Source of the DNA: Mytilus californianus
Lineage: Eukaryota > Mollusca > Bivalvia > Mytilida > Mytilidae
Length of the DNA: 64,000 nt
Reading direction: 5' to 3'
NCBI RefSeq assembly: GCF_021869535.1
Contig: NW_026262581.1
Location: forward strand, 73,747,955 to 73,811,954
Shown here: piece after piece, positions 35,410 through 47,732 of the stretch
Layout: every line of letters begins with the position of its first letter
How positions within the stretch are numbered: the first letter of the stretch is position 1
Program-made: the position numbers and the translations under genes
The notes under the pieces: model-generated
Seen by the model: the letters and a program-made list of their open reading frames with translations, nothing else
Database searches by the model: none
What the model was told of the DNA's origin: nothing

Positions 35410-36057
35410 ATAAAAATATAACTTCAATAGTCGTAGTGTTACCTTGTCACGTAAGGCGAATCTAGAGATAGACATAAGACATGTGTTTTAAGCGTGTGAA
35501 GATGTTATATTATTATTTAATACACAATGTATTTGTTATTTGTCAGCAATCTAACTCAACATTTTTTATATACCGTATGGGATAATGATTCAATTCATTA
35601 TACAGTCACTAGAAATAAGAATATCATACAAACAAGTCTAAGCAAGTGACAACCATACAATATATATGCCCACTGGATCTCAGTGTGTTTGAGACACAGG
35701 GTTAATATATATATAAAATGACTGAATAATAGCCAACGATAAATCTTACGGGGCGATGGATCATATAAATATGATACAGTACACTACAAAATATAATATA
35801 TAACCAGTCTAAAAGGGTATAACATCACCAAAAATTGACAATAAACGAACAAATGTAACTATAAATATTTCGGATAACAGATATCCTTCATCAATATGAG
35901 CACGATGTAAAATGAATCAGATAAATCTATTCTGACTATTAAACTATAGCAATCTTGAATTCTATACAATAAAAAAAAGTGAAACAGTTTCACCCGAACA
36001 TCATATGTAGAGACGCTAATAAATTTTTTAAATTTCCAAAAAACGACTCAAAGACTA
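35410..36057. other. No gene; retroelement-like sequence
   Basis: Part of the insertion block. Apart from the hammerhead-like motif at 35857-35895 I recognise nothing. AT-rich and not homologous to the LRR introns. Confidence 0.4.
35857..35895 (-). ncRNA. Hammerhead-like motif, Penelope type
   Basis: Minus-strand order: ATTGATGAA, stem II GGATA / TATCC around a TCTGT loop, GAAA, TATTTATAGTT. Unlike the Penelope arms it keeps UGAUGAA. It suggests that another degraded Penelope-like end lies at 35.7-36.0 kb. Confidence 0.45.
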
Positions 36058-36960
36058 GAAAAATCCAAACCGTATGGGAAGGAATAACAAATGTGAATAC
36101 GAAAAATTAAAAATAAATAAAAGGGAGAAACTAACGACTTGATTCAAGTAAAAATACGTTAAATGAAAAACAATAATAACATACGACAACCAACAAAATA
36201 AAGTGAACATCAGGCTCGTGAACGGTTCAGTGAAACTCTGTGCCTTGCTTGCGGTTACCTCTGTCAGTGCAAAAGTGCAATGTTAAATGTCAAAAATTAA
36301 ATATAATTATCTGTCAAATACATAAAAAAAAACAATTCAATTTTTTTTTAGATGCTATTTCTTGTTTATAGAATAGCTTATGCCCGGGTTTGATAAGATT
36401 ATTGATGTCTTTAACATTTACACTCAACTTTTTCTCCACGGTTACAAAGCTCGTTGTCGAAGTCAACATTATTTTGAATCATTATTCCACAACTTCGACA
36501 ATAAAGTGCATTACTCTTTGATGTTGATATGACAGTGTCCTAAAACTATAAATATGTCAATTTACAAATTAAATTTATTCAAGCATCATCGTACGTCAAA
36601 CTTTGTCCGATAGAAATGTTGATTGGATGCTCATGACAGTTTGACACGCCTTCCAAAAATGATGAATGATCATGCATCGGCAAGTCAACCTACTAAAAGC
36701 CTATTTTGTTGTTTCTTCGAAAAACCAAATTTCAAATGATTTCGTAAAGAGTAAAGGGAGGGGGGGGGGGGGGGGGGGGTGGACGGAAGAAGTAATTCCA
36801 GATAAGAAATTTCTAAATTGATTAGTTAAGTTTACATTGCATTTTAAAAGTCCATTAAAAGTGTATTATCTGAATAGAAATCATCGCTCGTAGTAGGAAG
36901 TTTTCGCCACTTTTCGTTCTTGTCGAGCAGATATTTATAGGGTATTTATTGTTTTGTAAA
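36058..36960 (+). repeat. Deleted duplicate of 11938-14442
   Basis: 36058-36760 matches 11938-12640, and 36800-36960 matches 14308-14442. About 1.67 kb present in the first copy is missing, and the junction is a run of 20 G (36760-36779). Confidence 0.75.
36760..36779 (+). repeat. Poly(G) tract
   Basis: Twenty consecutive G, preceded by aaaggga. G-quadruplex prone and error prone in sequencing. It marks the deletion junction in the duplicated block. Confidence 0.9.
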
Positions 36961-36965
36961 AAAAT

Positions 36966-37084
36966 TTATCAAATCTTATGGACATTGAAGCACCAAAGTG
37001 GTCTCACTGTTATTTCATTTTCACTATATTCTTCACTTTGAGCCTTCCGTAAACATAGAAAATGAAAAGTGTACCCGAATACCT
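36966..37084 (-). repeat. Inverted repeat copy 1 flanking an LRR exon pair
   Basis: About 118 bp, reverse complement of 39565-39683 with only two or three differences (for example caccaaagtggtctcactg on one side and cagtgagaccactttggtg on the other). Exons 37925 and 38418 lie between the copies. Confidence 0.8.
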
Positions 37085-37924
37085 GTTGATGTCATTTTTA
37101 TCTATAAATTAACTATTTAAATGCATAATATTATGAAGATTGAAAGATCAGCAAGGTCTAGCCAACGCACTGGGCACTTTTACTTTAATATATGTTGAAT
37201 ATTAAGTCATTATCTTCTTTTCGGCATTCGATAGTTGTTTCTATTTATATTTTCAAATGTTACTAGAGTGTCAGTTTGTTTTTGTTTCTTGAAATGTCAT
37301 GTTTTAAACTTAAATCTTTGATTGCATTTTATTGATAAAAATCTATATTTCATCAAGAGAAATATGACACTTACATTACAGTTTATATTTGCGATAACGG
37401 GAATTTACGATAACTTGACGGGGTCACAAAAAGATTTCATACAATGTACTTTTTTTACTCCTTTTAACTATGACTCTCATGCTTTTGATGTTATCGAATA
37501 TTTAAATTTTTATTACTTTCAACTTAGAAAATTTGTAAACTAGTATCGAACCGACCACTAGCAGCCGGTTGGAAATTGAATATCGAACAACGAATAACGA
37601 ACCGGCCGCTAACTTCTCATACATATACTTGAATTGGTTGTAAAGTACTACAACTTTAGTTTATTTGGTAAATCCTAGGTTTAATACATTTTTTAAAAGA
37701 CTTTATTTATTTTGTTTTAATTTCAGCAGGGCAAATACTTTTTTCACAAAAATCTTTGGATGGCAATTGTTTTTTACTATTCAAAAAGATGGGCATCAAC
37801 TGTTTTGAAGATATGACATTTAGTATGCACCGGCTATCCCTCTTATAAATGGTGTACGGTCTATAAAAAACAAGCCAAACACTTCAATCATAGATTGTTT
37901 ATTTTATTACATATCACATTACAG

Positions 37925-37996
37925 AGACTTGTCAAACAATAATATTAGTTCTACAGATGATATTCCTTTAATCGAACTGACAAATTTACAGTTTTT
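37925..37996 (+). CDS. LRR exon, type B
   Basis: The 72-nt exon has acceptor attacag and donor gtaagt, phase 2. It encodes DLSNNNISSTDDIPL then IELTNLQF. It pairs with the A exon at 38418. The pair is flanked by inverted 118-bp repeats (36966-37084 and 39565-39683). Confidence 0.87.
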
Positions 37997-38417
37997 GTAA
38001 GTATATTTATAGATTTCATAACGAGAGTAAATTTAATATCGCGTGATATCAATTAGAGTTATTTAATTTCAATATTATAGCAAAAAAGCCTGCAGAGTTT
38101 ATTTTTTTTAATTGTTTATTGAATTTAAAAAAACGAATCAAATATCTTTGTTCTTGTGAAGTAATTTTGATTTTGCTAACTTTAGAACTGCTTCTCACTG
38201 GACTATTGGTTTCTATTAATGTGCTTTTAAAACATTCAACATTTGCAAGTATATGTTGAGCAACAACAACAAAATTATCATTTTGTGTAATAAAGACATT
38301 GCAAATTGCCTTAAATTCAAATTTTTACTTATCTATTCAATATACAGTTCATATTAAATATAATGTTGCACCTAGATAAATTACTTATTACTTATTAGTT
38401 CGCAAATACTTTTGTAG

Positions 38418-38489
38418 ATATCTCAATGGAAACAGGATCACTTCTGTAGAAATTGGATCTCTGGATGGATTATCATCCTTACAATATTT
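38418..38489 (+). CDS. LRR exon, type A
   Basis: The 72-nt exon has acceptor tttgtag and donor gtaagt, phase 2. It encodes YLNGNRITSVEIG then SLDGLSSLQY. In the downstream intron a small deletion removed the GCATG (cttatcaatattttcc where sisters read cttatcaagcatgc). Confidence 0.88.
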
Positions 38490-39564
38490 GTAAGTAATGA
38501 CTATCTATTTTATCTATAATTTTTTTTCTGTCATTTCATTTCTTACAACCAATACTTATATTCTTATCAATATTTTCCCCTTTACGTTAGCAACAACAAA
38601 TTACCAATTTTGTTATCGAAATTATTATTTTAATACCTTTTGACGTGACAAAATTTTTTTAAACGTGTTGGTACTCTTCCGTATTACGGAAAGAACAATT
38701 AAAAGATACTAATGAATCAATTGAAGACAGTTCACTTGACAGACAGAAATATGGCTAAAATACAAAACGATAAAAGGATATAAAAGATCGGGAATGAATC
38801 TGGGGAACTCTATGTCTCGTCTGTGAGTGCATACTTTACATGGAAAAGTATTATGCTGAATAAAAAAAGACTAAATTCATTTATAAGTATAGTTCCTGGT
38901 TCAGTAGATTCATTTACCGCGTTCTTCCTTAAAAAAATGGTATTCACTATTTCACAAATGAAACAAGGAGAACGAAATGTGGTCAAGCCATATGGATCGC
39001 TCCTTTGCAATCTATGTAACAGATATCTCAAAAATTTGACCATCTAATAGTATCTATCAAAAAACTTTCGAAAAGATAACGTTAACTTTCAACGAAAGCC
39101 TTTGTTAAGTAAGTTTTTCATATGCAGTTACTCTCTATCAAGGGAACTCTCATCAATTTAATTGCACACTATGGAATATCATATCAACCAGGAGATATAC
39201 AATCCATATGTAGGTGGTCCTTGTAAAGTGCTTCTAAATACTAAATAAATGTACTTTTCACTATGGAAACATTAAAATTATCAAAACAAATTGATCTGTA
39301 AAATATTTCAGCTACAAGTAATGTTATTGTTGTACATGTTGTAACGACAGACGTTCTGATATAAAGCAATTTAGAAATAAAAGATTATTACATTTTAATC
39401 TATTTATGTGTTTTTAAAACATTCAACATTTGCAAGTATATGTTAAGCAACAACAACAAAATTATCATTTTGTGTAATAAAGACATTGCAAATTGCCTTA
39501 AATTCAAATTTTTACTTATCTATTCAATATACAGTTCATATTAAATATAATGTTGCACCTAGAG

Positions 39565-39683
39565 TATTCGGGTACACTTTTCATCTTCTATGTTTACGGA
39601 GGGCTCAAAGTGAAGAATATAGTGAAAATGAAATAACAGTGAGACCACTTTGGTGCTTCAATGTCCATAAGATTTGATAATCT
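39565..39683 (+). repeat. Inverted repeat copy 2 flanking an LRR exon pair
   Basis: Partner of 36966-37084, beginning near gagtattcgggtacact. It interrupts a duplicated LRR intron segment ending ttgcacctag, which normally continues into an exon acceptor about 50 bp further on. Confidence 0.8.
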
Positions 39684-39694
39684 TTTTTAAAACC

Positions 39695-40515
39695 TCTAAC
39701 CTTTGTTAGTCTTGTATCATTTTTTATTTTAGTTTCTTGTGTATAATTTGGAGTTTAGTATGACGTCCATTATCACTGAACTAGTATACATATTTGTTTA
39801 GGGGCCAGCTGAAGGACGCCTCCGGGTGCGGGAGTTTCTCGCTGCATTGAAGACCCATTGGTGGCCTTCGGCTGTTGTCTGCTCTATGGTCGGGTTGTTG
39901 TCTCTATGACACATTCCCCATTTCCATTCTTAATTTGAGTTATTCTTTGCCAGGCCGTATGTTACTTTCTTTGATGTCGTTGAAGTTATTTTGTGTCGTT
40001 GGGATGCTTACTCGATGGCGTAAAGCAAACATCTCCAATTTAATCATATGTTGCTAATATCTGATTGCAAGAATAAACTACATCTTTTAAGAGGAAGGAA
40101 TGGTTAATTTTGAAATTATCCTCGCGTAATGCGCTCCTCATGTCACTCTCCTTCATTATTTTTTAAGAATCTTCAGTTCCGGATCATTGGCTAGAGGTAT
40201 AGGGGGAGGGTTGAGATCTCAAAAAACATGTTTAACCCCGCCGCATTTTTTGCGCCTGTCCCAAGTCAGGAGCCTCTAGCCTTTGTTAGTCTTGTATTAT
40301 TTTTAATTTTAGTTTCTTGTGTACAATTTGGAGTTTAGTATGGCGTTCATTATCACTGAACTAGTATACATATTTGTTTAGGGGCCAGCTGAAGGACGCC
40401 TCCGGGTGCGGAAATTTCTCGCTGCATTGAAGACCTGTTGGTGACCTTCTGCTGTTGTCTGTTCTATGGTCGGGTTGTTGTCTCTTTGACACATTCCCCA
40501 TTTCCATTCTCAAAT
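39695..40515 (+). repeat. Two copies of a bivalve-type dispersed repeat
   Basis: The copies at 39695-39940 and 40265-40515 share cctttgttagtcttgta, ggggccagctgaaggacgcc, tccgggtgcgg and ctctatggtcgggttgttgt. I recall this family from mussel sequences. No coding role is supported. Confidence 0.7.
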
Positions 40516-40519
40516 TTAA

Positions 40520-41270
40520 TCTTAACTTATCTTTAAAAATACAGATGTATACAAATACATACAAAAACAGATTTATTTCATAAATACTGAACTGTGAATC
40601 AGATTTGAAATAGTGGTATTGTATATTCACAATCACCCTGCATTTGACGTAATTCTACTAAAAATATCATCAAATAATTGCATCATAATATTCACATGAT
40701 ACTGGTATACATGTTTATAATTTGTTTTATTTTGTTCATTCCCAATACAAAAAATATCAGCAAGACATAGATTTACCTTCATTTTCATAGTAACAAAAAT
40801 AGTTTTGAGTTCATTTAAACGCTAATTTTAAACTGGTTGTAAATTGATTGGCCACAAATAATTTTTTTGTTTTTATAACACATTATCTGTTATATTTTAT
40901 TCAACCTATGGCAACAATTTTTCATACAATTTTATACCTTAATTTCAAAATGTTGGCATAGGTTGAATGAACCGAACAGTACAATAAACTTGATTAAAAA
41001 TACATGTACTAACTTGTCAACTTAGCTTGGAGATAAAATCAGTCAACACATAGTTTATTAAACATAAGTTAATTATGTAATATATTGATAATAATTCTTC
41101 TTTGCGATAAGAAAAAATGAAGTGGGAAATTCCAGAATACATAACAGCTAAAAAAAAAAATTTCAAGTAGATATAACAGAACATTTTATAATTGACGTTC
41201 ATATTTTTAACTAAATGAAAATCAAAAATGATTTAGAAAACCCAATTTAGACTTTTACGTATATCTCGTT
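40520..41270. other. No recognisable gene
   Basis: AT-rich. A stretch around 40545-40630 (acatacaaaaacagatttat ...) recurs at 57385-57465, so part of this is dispersed repeat. Confidence 0.45.
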
Positions 41271-41514
41271 ATTTTTGCTCAAAACTAAATTTTCACAAAA
41301 ATGTTTATTTAGGTCCAAATTGACTCTAAGACACTCTGTCAATTTGAAGAAAATAAGAAGAGTAAATACAAAATAAAATTGATTATATTGCAAATTAAAA
41401 AGAAGAACAAAAGATGAAAAAACAAGTGAATGAAGTGAACTAAATGAAATGCAAGGAAAACACATAAATGAGACTTTCATATTATTGTGTGAACCTTTAA
41501 CTTTTCAATAAAAG

Positions 41515-41895
41515 AGAGGCGAAAGATTCCAAATGTACATTCAAACTCATAAGTCGAAAATAACCTGACAACGCCATGGCTAAAAAAGAAAAAGACCAAC
41601 AGACAAACAATAGTACACAAAACACAACATAGAAAACTCAAGACTGAGCAACACGAACCCCACCAAAAACTGGGGGTGATCTCAGGTGCTCCGGAAGGGT
41701 AAGCAGATCCTGCCCCACATGTGGCACCCTCGTGTTGCTCATGTTAGTACTAACCCGGTAATAAGTCTAATTCGGTAGGTCACATTCGGGAAAAGGGGAC
41801 GGGATTGTAGTTACAACATTAGGAACATATCCGCTATCATATGTGAAACGGATATTCTGTAACGGTCAACCAACTCGTGATGGTGTCCGTAATGA
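41515..41895 (-). pseudogene. Reverse transcriptase C-terminal end plus tail repeat
   Basis: The minus strand reads HHELVDRYRISVSHMIADMF near 41811-41880, equivalent to the RT C-terminus at 58.4 kb. It is followed downstream (41515-41800) by the tail repeat with caccaaaaactgggggtgat and cccacatgtggcaccc. Only the last ~25 codons of the RT remain. Confidence 0.7.
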
Positions 41896-42421
41896 ATTAA
41901 TAAATAAATATGTACCAGTGCAAAAAAAGTACTGTTTTCCTCATCAGTGAAAACATCAAACACAAAAAGCAAAATATTTACATCAATACGCTGCGGAAAA
42001 TCCGCAATAAAATTCATAAGCATTTGTATTTGATTTCGCGTTATATCAACTCGAGCTATTTAATTTCAATATTATAACAAACAATAATGGAGAGGTAATA
42101 ATGAATTTTCATTGAACTTAAATAACGAATTAAATTATCTTTGTCCTGGTGAAATAATTTCGATTTTGCAATCTATAGAACGCATTCACACTGTATCAAA
42201 CAAATTGGCTTATTGTTTTCTATTCACGTGCATCTGAAACATGCAACATTTGCAAGTATTAGTTAAGCAACAATAACAATATTATCATTTTGTTTAATCA
42301 AGAATTATTCTACTGCCTTTACTTCAAGCTTTTTGGTTTCTATACAATATACAGTTCATTAAAGATATAATGTTGTACCTAGGTAAATTACTTATAACGC
42401 GGTTTGCAAATTCATTTGTAG

Positions 42422-42481
42422 ATCTCTGAGTGAAAAACATGATCACTTATTTAGAGAATTTATCTTTGGATGGATTACCCC
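42422..42481 (+). pseudogene. LRR type A exon interrupted by a dispersed repeat (second copy)
   Basis: Same defects as 22433: one extra base in the AGTGA(A)AAA stretch shifts the frame, and a dispersed repeat cuts the 3' end at about 42481. The two copies belong to a 2-kb segmental duplication. Confidence 0.78.
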
Positions 42482-43659
42482 AATTTTTGATATTTTACCT
42501 ATTATGCCTGTTTGTTTTGGTCTGTCAATATAATGGAATTGTATGCGACTGTCATACAAGTAAGAGATCTAGCTAGCAATTAAACCAGGTTTAATCCACC
42601 ATTTTCTACATCAGGAAATGTCTTTACCAAGTCAGGAATATGACAGTTATTTGTTTTCCATTTGTTTGATGTGTTTGAGCTATTGATTTTGCCATTTGAT
42701 AAGGGACTTTCCGTTTTGAATTTTACTTGGAGTTTGGTATTTTTGTTATTTTACTTTTTATTATCATTAAAAACCCTTTGAGTACCGAATATTCATTTCA
42801 TCTATGAGATCATTTCGGTCATTTCAATTTTCAAAACCTATATTTATATTCTTGCATGCACTATATTCCACCTTTACATTAAGCAACAACAAACCACCAT
42901 TTGTTTCATCGAGATTGTTTATTCTTGTGACGGGTTAGACCCGTTAAGTATTCTTAGTGCCCTTCCCTTTCCGGTAAGAACAATTTAAAGTTACTAATTG
43001 GCCAATTGAATAATGTTCAGTTGACAGACCGAAATATGACTTAACAACATAAAAGATAAAAAAAAATCATAGTAAAATACGAAAAAACTATATATTGATG
43101 TTGATTCATATCTGCATTAATAATTCTACAGAAGCTTAGGCAGGATAAGTATTTCCTGTTTCAGAAGAAACATCCACTGCGTTGTTCCTTTAAAAAAAGA
43201 AAAGGGGGATATAATTTCATTCGATCATATCGTAAACGACAAAAGTTTGACGAAATGTGGCCAAGCCGTATGGATCTATCGGTTGTGATCTATTAAACAG
43301 ATATTTCAAAAAGAAAACCACATGAAGATTGCATTCATAAAATTTGTTGAAAAGATAACGTTAACTTACCATAGAGAATCCATTGTAAAGTATTTTCTAC
43401 GTATGCAGTTACTCTCTATCAAGGAAATTCTAATGTGTTTAATCGCAACCTGTCAAATATCGTTTCTACTAGGCGATATATAATCCATATATAGGTCCTG
43501 CCAGAATGCTGATCATTTCAAAAGAGAAGTTCACAATTTTTATTTTATTAGAATTTGTAATCATCTTAACTCACTTTTTATTCTTTATACAGTTCATATT
43601 AGGTATAAAGTTGCACTTAGGCAAATCACTTATTATCCAGTTAGCAAATTCATTTGTAG

Positions 43660-43731
43660 AAATCTCAGTGAAAACAGAATCACTTCAGTAGAAAATGGAT
43701 CTCTGGATGGATTATCATCCTTAGAAATATT
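43660..43731 (+). CDS. LRR exon, type A
   Basis: The 72-nt exon has acceptor tttgtag and donor gtaagt, phase 2. It encodes NLSENRITSVENG then SLDGLSSLEI. GCATG is at +82 (43813). It is nearly identical to 44131 and 48401, so these are recent duplicates. Confidence 0.88.
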
Positions 43732-44130
43732 GTAAGTACCGATTATCTGTTTCATCTCTGATATTTCTTCTTCTATTTCATTTGTTACAACTTATATTTA
43801 TATTCTTATTAAGCATGCAATATTTTCCCCTTTACATTAAGTAGTAACAAAAAAAAGAATACTACTTCTACGTATGCAGTTACTCTCTATCAAGAAAATT
43901 CTAATGTGTTTAATCGCAACCTGTCAAATATCGTTTCTAATAGGCGATATATATTCCATATACAGGTCCTGCCAGAATGCTGATGATTTCAAAAGAGAAG
44001 TTCACATTTTTTACTTTATTAGAATTTGTAATCATCTAAACTCACTTTTTATTCTTTATACAGTACATATTAGGTATAAAGTTGCACCTAGGTAAATTAC
44101 TTATTATCTAATTAGCAAATTCATTTGTAG

Positions 44131-44202
44131 AAATCTCAGTGAAAACAGAATCACTTCAGTAGAAAATGGATTTCTGGATGGATTATCATCCTTAGAAAAA
44201 TT
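44131..44202 (+). CDS. LRR exon, type A
   Basis: The 72-nt exon has acceptor tttgtag and donor gttagt (weaker than gtaagt), phase 2. It encodes NLSENRITSVENG then FLDGLSSLEK. GCATG is at +82 (44284). It lies only about 400 nt after exon 43660 and looks like a tandem copy with its intron. Confidence 0.85.
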
Positions 44203-45436
44203 GTTAGTACCGATTATCTATTTCATCTATAATATTTCTTCTACCATTTCATTTGTTACAACTTATATCTATATTCTTATGAAGCATGCAATATTTTCCC
44301 CTTTACATTAAGTAGTAACAAAAAAAAAGAATACTATTTGTTTATCGAAATTATTATTCTAATATCTTTTGACATGACAAATTTTTTTTTAATCATTAGT
44401 TAAATAATTAAAAAATACTAATAGGTCATTCAAAGACTGTTTGGTTGACAGACAGAAATATGGATAAAATGCAAAAACGATAAAAAGATATAAAAGATCG
44501 TGAATGATTCTGGGGAACCCTGTGTGTCCCCTGTGTGTCCCCTGTGAGTGCATACATCGAGTGTAAAAATATTATGCTGAATGTGAAAAGACTAAATTCA
44601 TTTATATGAGTATAGTTCATGTTTCACTACATTCATCATCTGCGTTCTTTCTTAAAAAAGGAGAAATCGGGTAAAAACCGCAAAAATGGAACATAGGTGA
44701 CAAAATATGGTCAAGCCATATGGATCAATCGATTGAAATCTATGTAACAGATATCTCAAAAAGTCGACCATATAATAGTAACGATCAAAAAGTTTTTAAA
44801 AAAAGATAACATTTATTTTCCATGAGAGCCATTGTTAAGTAGCTTTTTCGTATGCAGTAACTCTGTATCAAGGAAGTTCTCATCATTTTAATTGCAAGCT
44901 ATGAAATATCGTATCAACCAGGAGGTATATAATCATTATATAGATGGTCCTTGTATAGTGCTGCTAAATACAAAATAAATGTAAAATTAACTGTGGAAAG
45001 ATAGAATTAGATTAATCTTGTTTACTGCATTATATTTGTATTGTTACAATTGGTTGTTTACAACACCTGATATAAAAACAAATGACTTTATCAATACGCT
45101 GTTTTAAATTGATAAATTAATATGTAAAATAGTTCAGCTAAAATCAATCTGATCGTAGATACGACAGAAATTCTGATATAAAGCAATTTAGAAATAAAAG
45201 ATTGTTAATTTAAACTTTTTAATCTTAACTTATCTTTGAAAAAAAGATCTGTTTTAGCTGATTTTTATATCAAACATTTCATCCCAATCATTCAAGCTTT
45301 TGTTAATTAATGGGTTATTAAACGTTAGTCGTGCGCTGATTTATAGTATGAATCGCTTTTAGAGTATACCTAAATAACATTCTGCTTCCATTACAATTTC
45401 ATTAATTGTCTTCTGTTTGTATAAAAGAAAAAATCT

Positions 45437-45495
45437 GCAATATTAGTTCTAAAGAGGTAGCACTTTTGTAGGACTGACAAATTTACAGACTTTGA
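45437..45495 (+). pseudogene. 5'-truncated LRR type B pseudo-exon
   Basis: Only the last 59 nt of a B unit remain (from caatattagttct to cagactt). The acceptor and first third are deleted and the donor reads gaaaat, as in the other dead B copies. Confidence 0.75.
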
Positions 45496-45924
45496 AAATA
45501 GATTTATAAGTTTCTTAACGAGAGGTAATTTGATATTGCTTGATGTGAACTCTCGAGTTATTAAATTTCCATATCATTACAAACTATTCTGGAGAGTTTA
45601 TTGTAAGTATTATCGAAATTATATAACGAATTAAAACATCTTTACAAAACCTTGAAATATTTTTATTCGGACGCCTTATAACTAATACCTACTGTATTTA
45701 ACAAACTGATCTACCTTTTCTGTTTGTGTGCTTATGGCGCATACAGCATTTGCAAATACACGTTAAGCAACAACAAAAAAATCATCATTTAGAAAAAAAA
45801 AGATTGATAATCCTTTTGGCTTTACGTAAAGTGTTTAGCTTTCTTTTTGATATGCAGTTTATATAAGATATAATGTTGCACCTATGAATATTACTTATTA
45901 CTCAGTTCTCAAATTCATTTGTAG

Positions 45925-45996
45925 GTATCTCAGTGGAAACATGATCACTTCTGTAGAAAATAGAATTCTGGATGGACTGTCATCCTTACTCATCTT
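45925..45996 (+). CDS. LRR exon, type A
   Basis: The 72-nt exon has acceptor tttgtag and donor gtaagt, phase 2. It starts with G instead of A, still completing Leu (TTG). It encodes YLSGNMITSVENR then ILDGLSSLLI. GCATG is at +82 (46078). The ENRI variant is shared with 63480. Confidence 0.88.
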
Positions 45997-47173
45997 GTAA
46001 GTCCCAAATATTTATTTTATCTGTGAGATCATTTCGGACATTTCATTTCTTACAACCTTTATTTATATTCTGATCAAGCATGCAATATTTTTCCTTTACA
46101 TTAAGCAGCAACAAATCACCATTTTTTTTTATCGAGATTATTATTCTTATACTTTATGACGGGACAAGATTTGTATAGTCCTGTAAACTCTTCGCTTTTC
46201 CAGTAAGAACAATTAAAAGATATTATTGGCGAATCAAATATTGTGAGTTGACAGACAGAAAAATGATTTGCAGACAATAAAGATAAAAAAGATCGGAAAT
46301 AATTCTTCCGAATCCTGTGCCTCGCATGTGATTGCTACTTTCAGTGTAAAAGTGTTTTATCGGATTTCGGAAAACTAAATTTATTATAAGTAAAATACGA
46401 AAAAAAACTATATGGGGATGGAGATTTTTCTGCAGTATTAGTTCTACAGAGCTGAGGAAGGGTGAGGAGTTCCAGTTTCCTTGACGCATTCGCCGCCTGG
46501 TAATTATCGCATTCGCTCATATCATAAATAAGAAAGTGGACGAAATATGTTCTAGACAAATAAATCTATCCGTAGTGATCTATGAAACTGATATCTCAAA
46601 TAAGTTAACCATATTATGATTGCTTCCATCAAAACTGTTTAAAATATAAAGTTTACTTCCAATAAAGACGCGTGATAACGACTCTAGTTATTGAATTAAA
46701 AATGACAGTAAAGTCTCATTATTGCAGATTAATGAATAATGTCCACTTTCTGACAGTTGTCTAGTGCATTCTATAAATATGATGAATCGGTATGAAATTA
46801 GCTTTCTGCACTAAGAAAAGTAAACGGAAAGTTCTTTTTAGATAGTTGAAAAATTTTGAATACCAAAATGCATATTTGAATTGGTAATAAAGTACTACAC
46901 CTTCATTCTATTCGGTGATTTCTAGGTTTGATATATATTTTTAAAAGACTTTATTTATCTATTTCAGTTTCAGTAGGGGGATTACTTTTTTCACAGAAAT
47001 TTCTTGATGACAATTTCTTTTTTACTTTTCAAAAAGACGGGCATCAAGATTTTTGAAGATATAAAATTAAGTATGCACCGGCCTATCCCTCTTATAAGTT
47101 ATGTACGGTCTATAAGAAACAAGTCCAACACGTTTATCGTAGATTGCTAATTTTACTATATATCATATTACAG

Positions 47174-47245
47174 AGACTTGGCAGACAATAATATTAGTTC
47201 TATAGCAGATAGTCCTTTTATCGAACTGACAAATTTACAGAATTT
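47174..47245 (+). CDS. LRR exon, type B
   Basis: The 72-nt exon has acceptor attacag and donor gtaagt, phase 2. It encodes DLADNNISSIADSPF then IELTNLQN. It pairs with the A exon at 47661 across a 415-nt intron. Confidence 0.88.
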
Positions 47246-47660
47246 GTAAGTATATCTATAGATTTCATAACTAGAGTAAATTTTATATCGAGTGATATCA
47301 ATTGGATTTAATATATTTTTATATAAATAAAAAAGCCTGCAGAGTTTATGTTTATTATTTTGTATTGGAATTAAAAAAATTAATTGAAGAATCTTTGTCT
47401 TTGTGAAATGATTTTGAATTTGCTAACTTTAGAACTGAGTCCCACGGCCTATTGTTTTCTATTCATGTGCTTCTGAAATATGAAACATTTAAAAGTATAC
47501 GTTAAGCAACAACAACAAGATTATCATTTAGTTTAATTAAGACATTGTAAATTGCCTTTACTTCAAGCTATTCCTTTCTATTCAATAAACAGTTCATATT
47601 AGATATAATGTTGCACCTTGGTAAATTACATATTACTCAGTTCACAAATTGTTTTTGTAG

Positions 47661-47732
47661 ATTTATCCAGAGAAACAGGATCACTTCTGTAGAAAATGGA
47701 TCTCTGTATGGATTATCATCCTTAAGAGAGTT
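47661..47732 (+). CDS. LRR exon, type A
   Basis: The 72-nt exon has acceptor tttgtag and donor gtaagt, phase 2. It encodes FIQRNRITSVENG then SLYGLSSLRE. GCATG is at +81 (47813). It is most similar to exon 27097, at the equivalent place in the higher-order unit. Confidence 0.88.

Larger units (their letters stand above)
41275..43735 (+). repeat. Segmental duplication B2 (partner 21661-23790)
   Basis: Collinear with 21661-23790, including the disrupted A exon at 42422. It ends with A exon 43660, whose splice sites are intact here but mutated in the partner 23716. A retroelement fragment sits inside this copy at 41515-41895. Confidence 0.8.
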
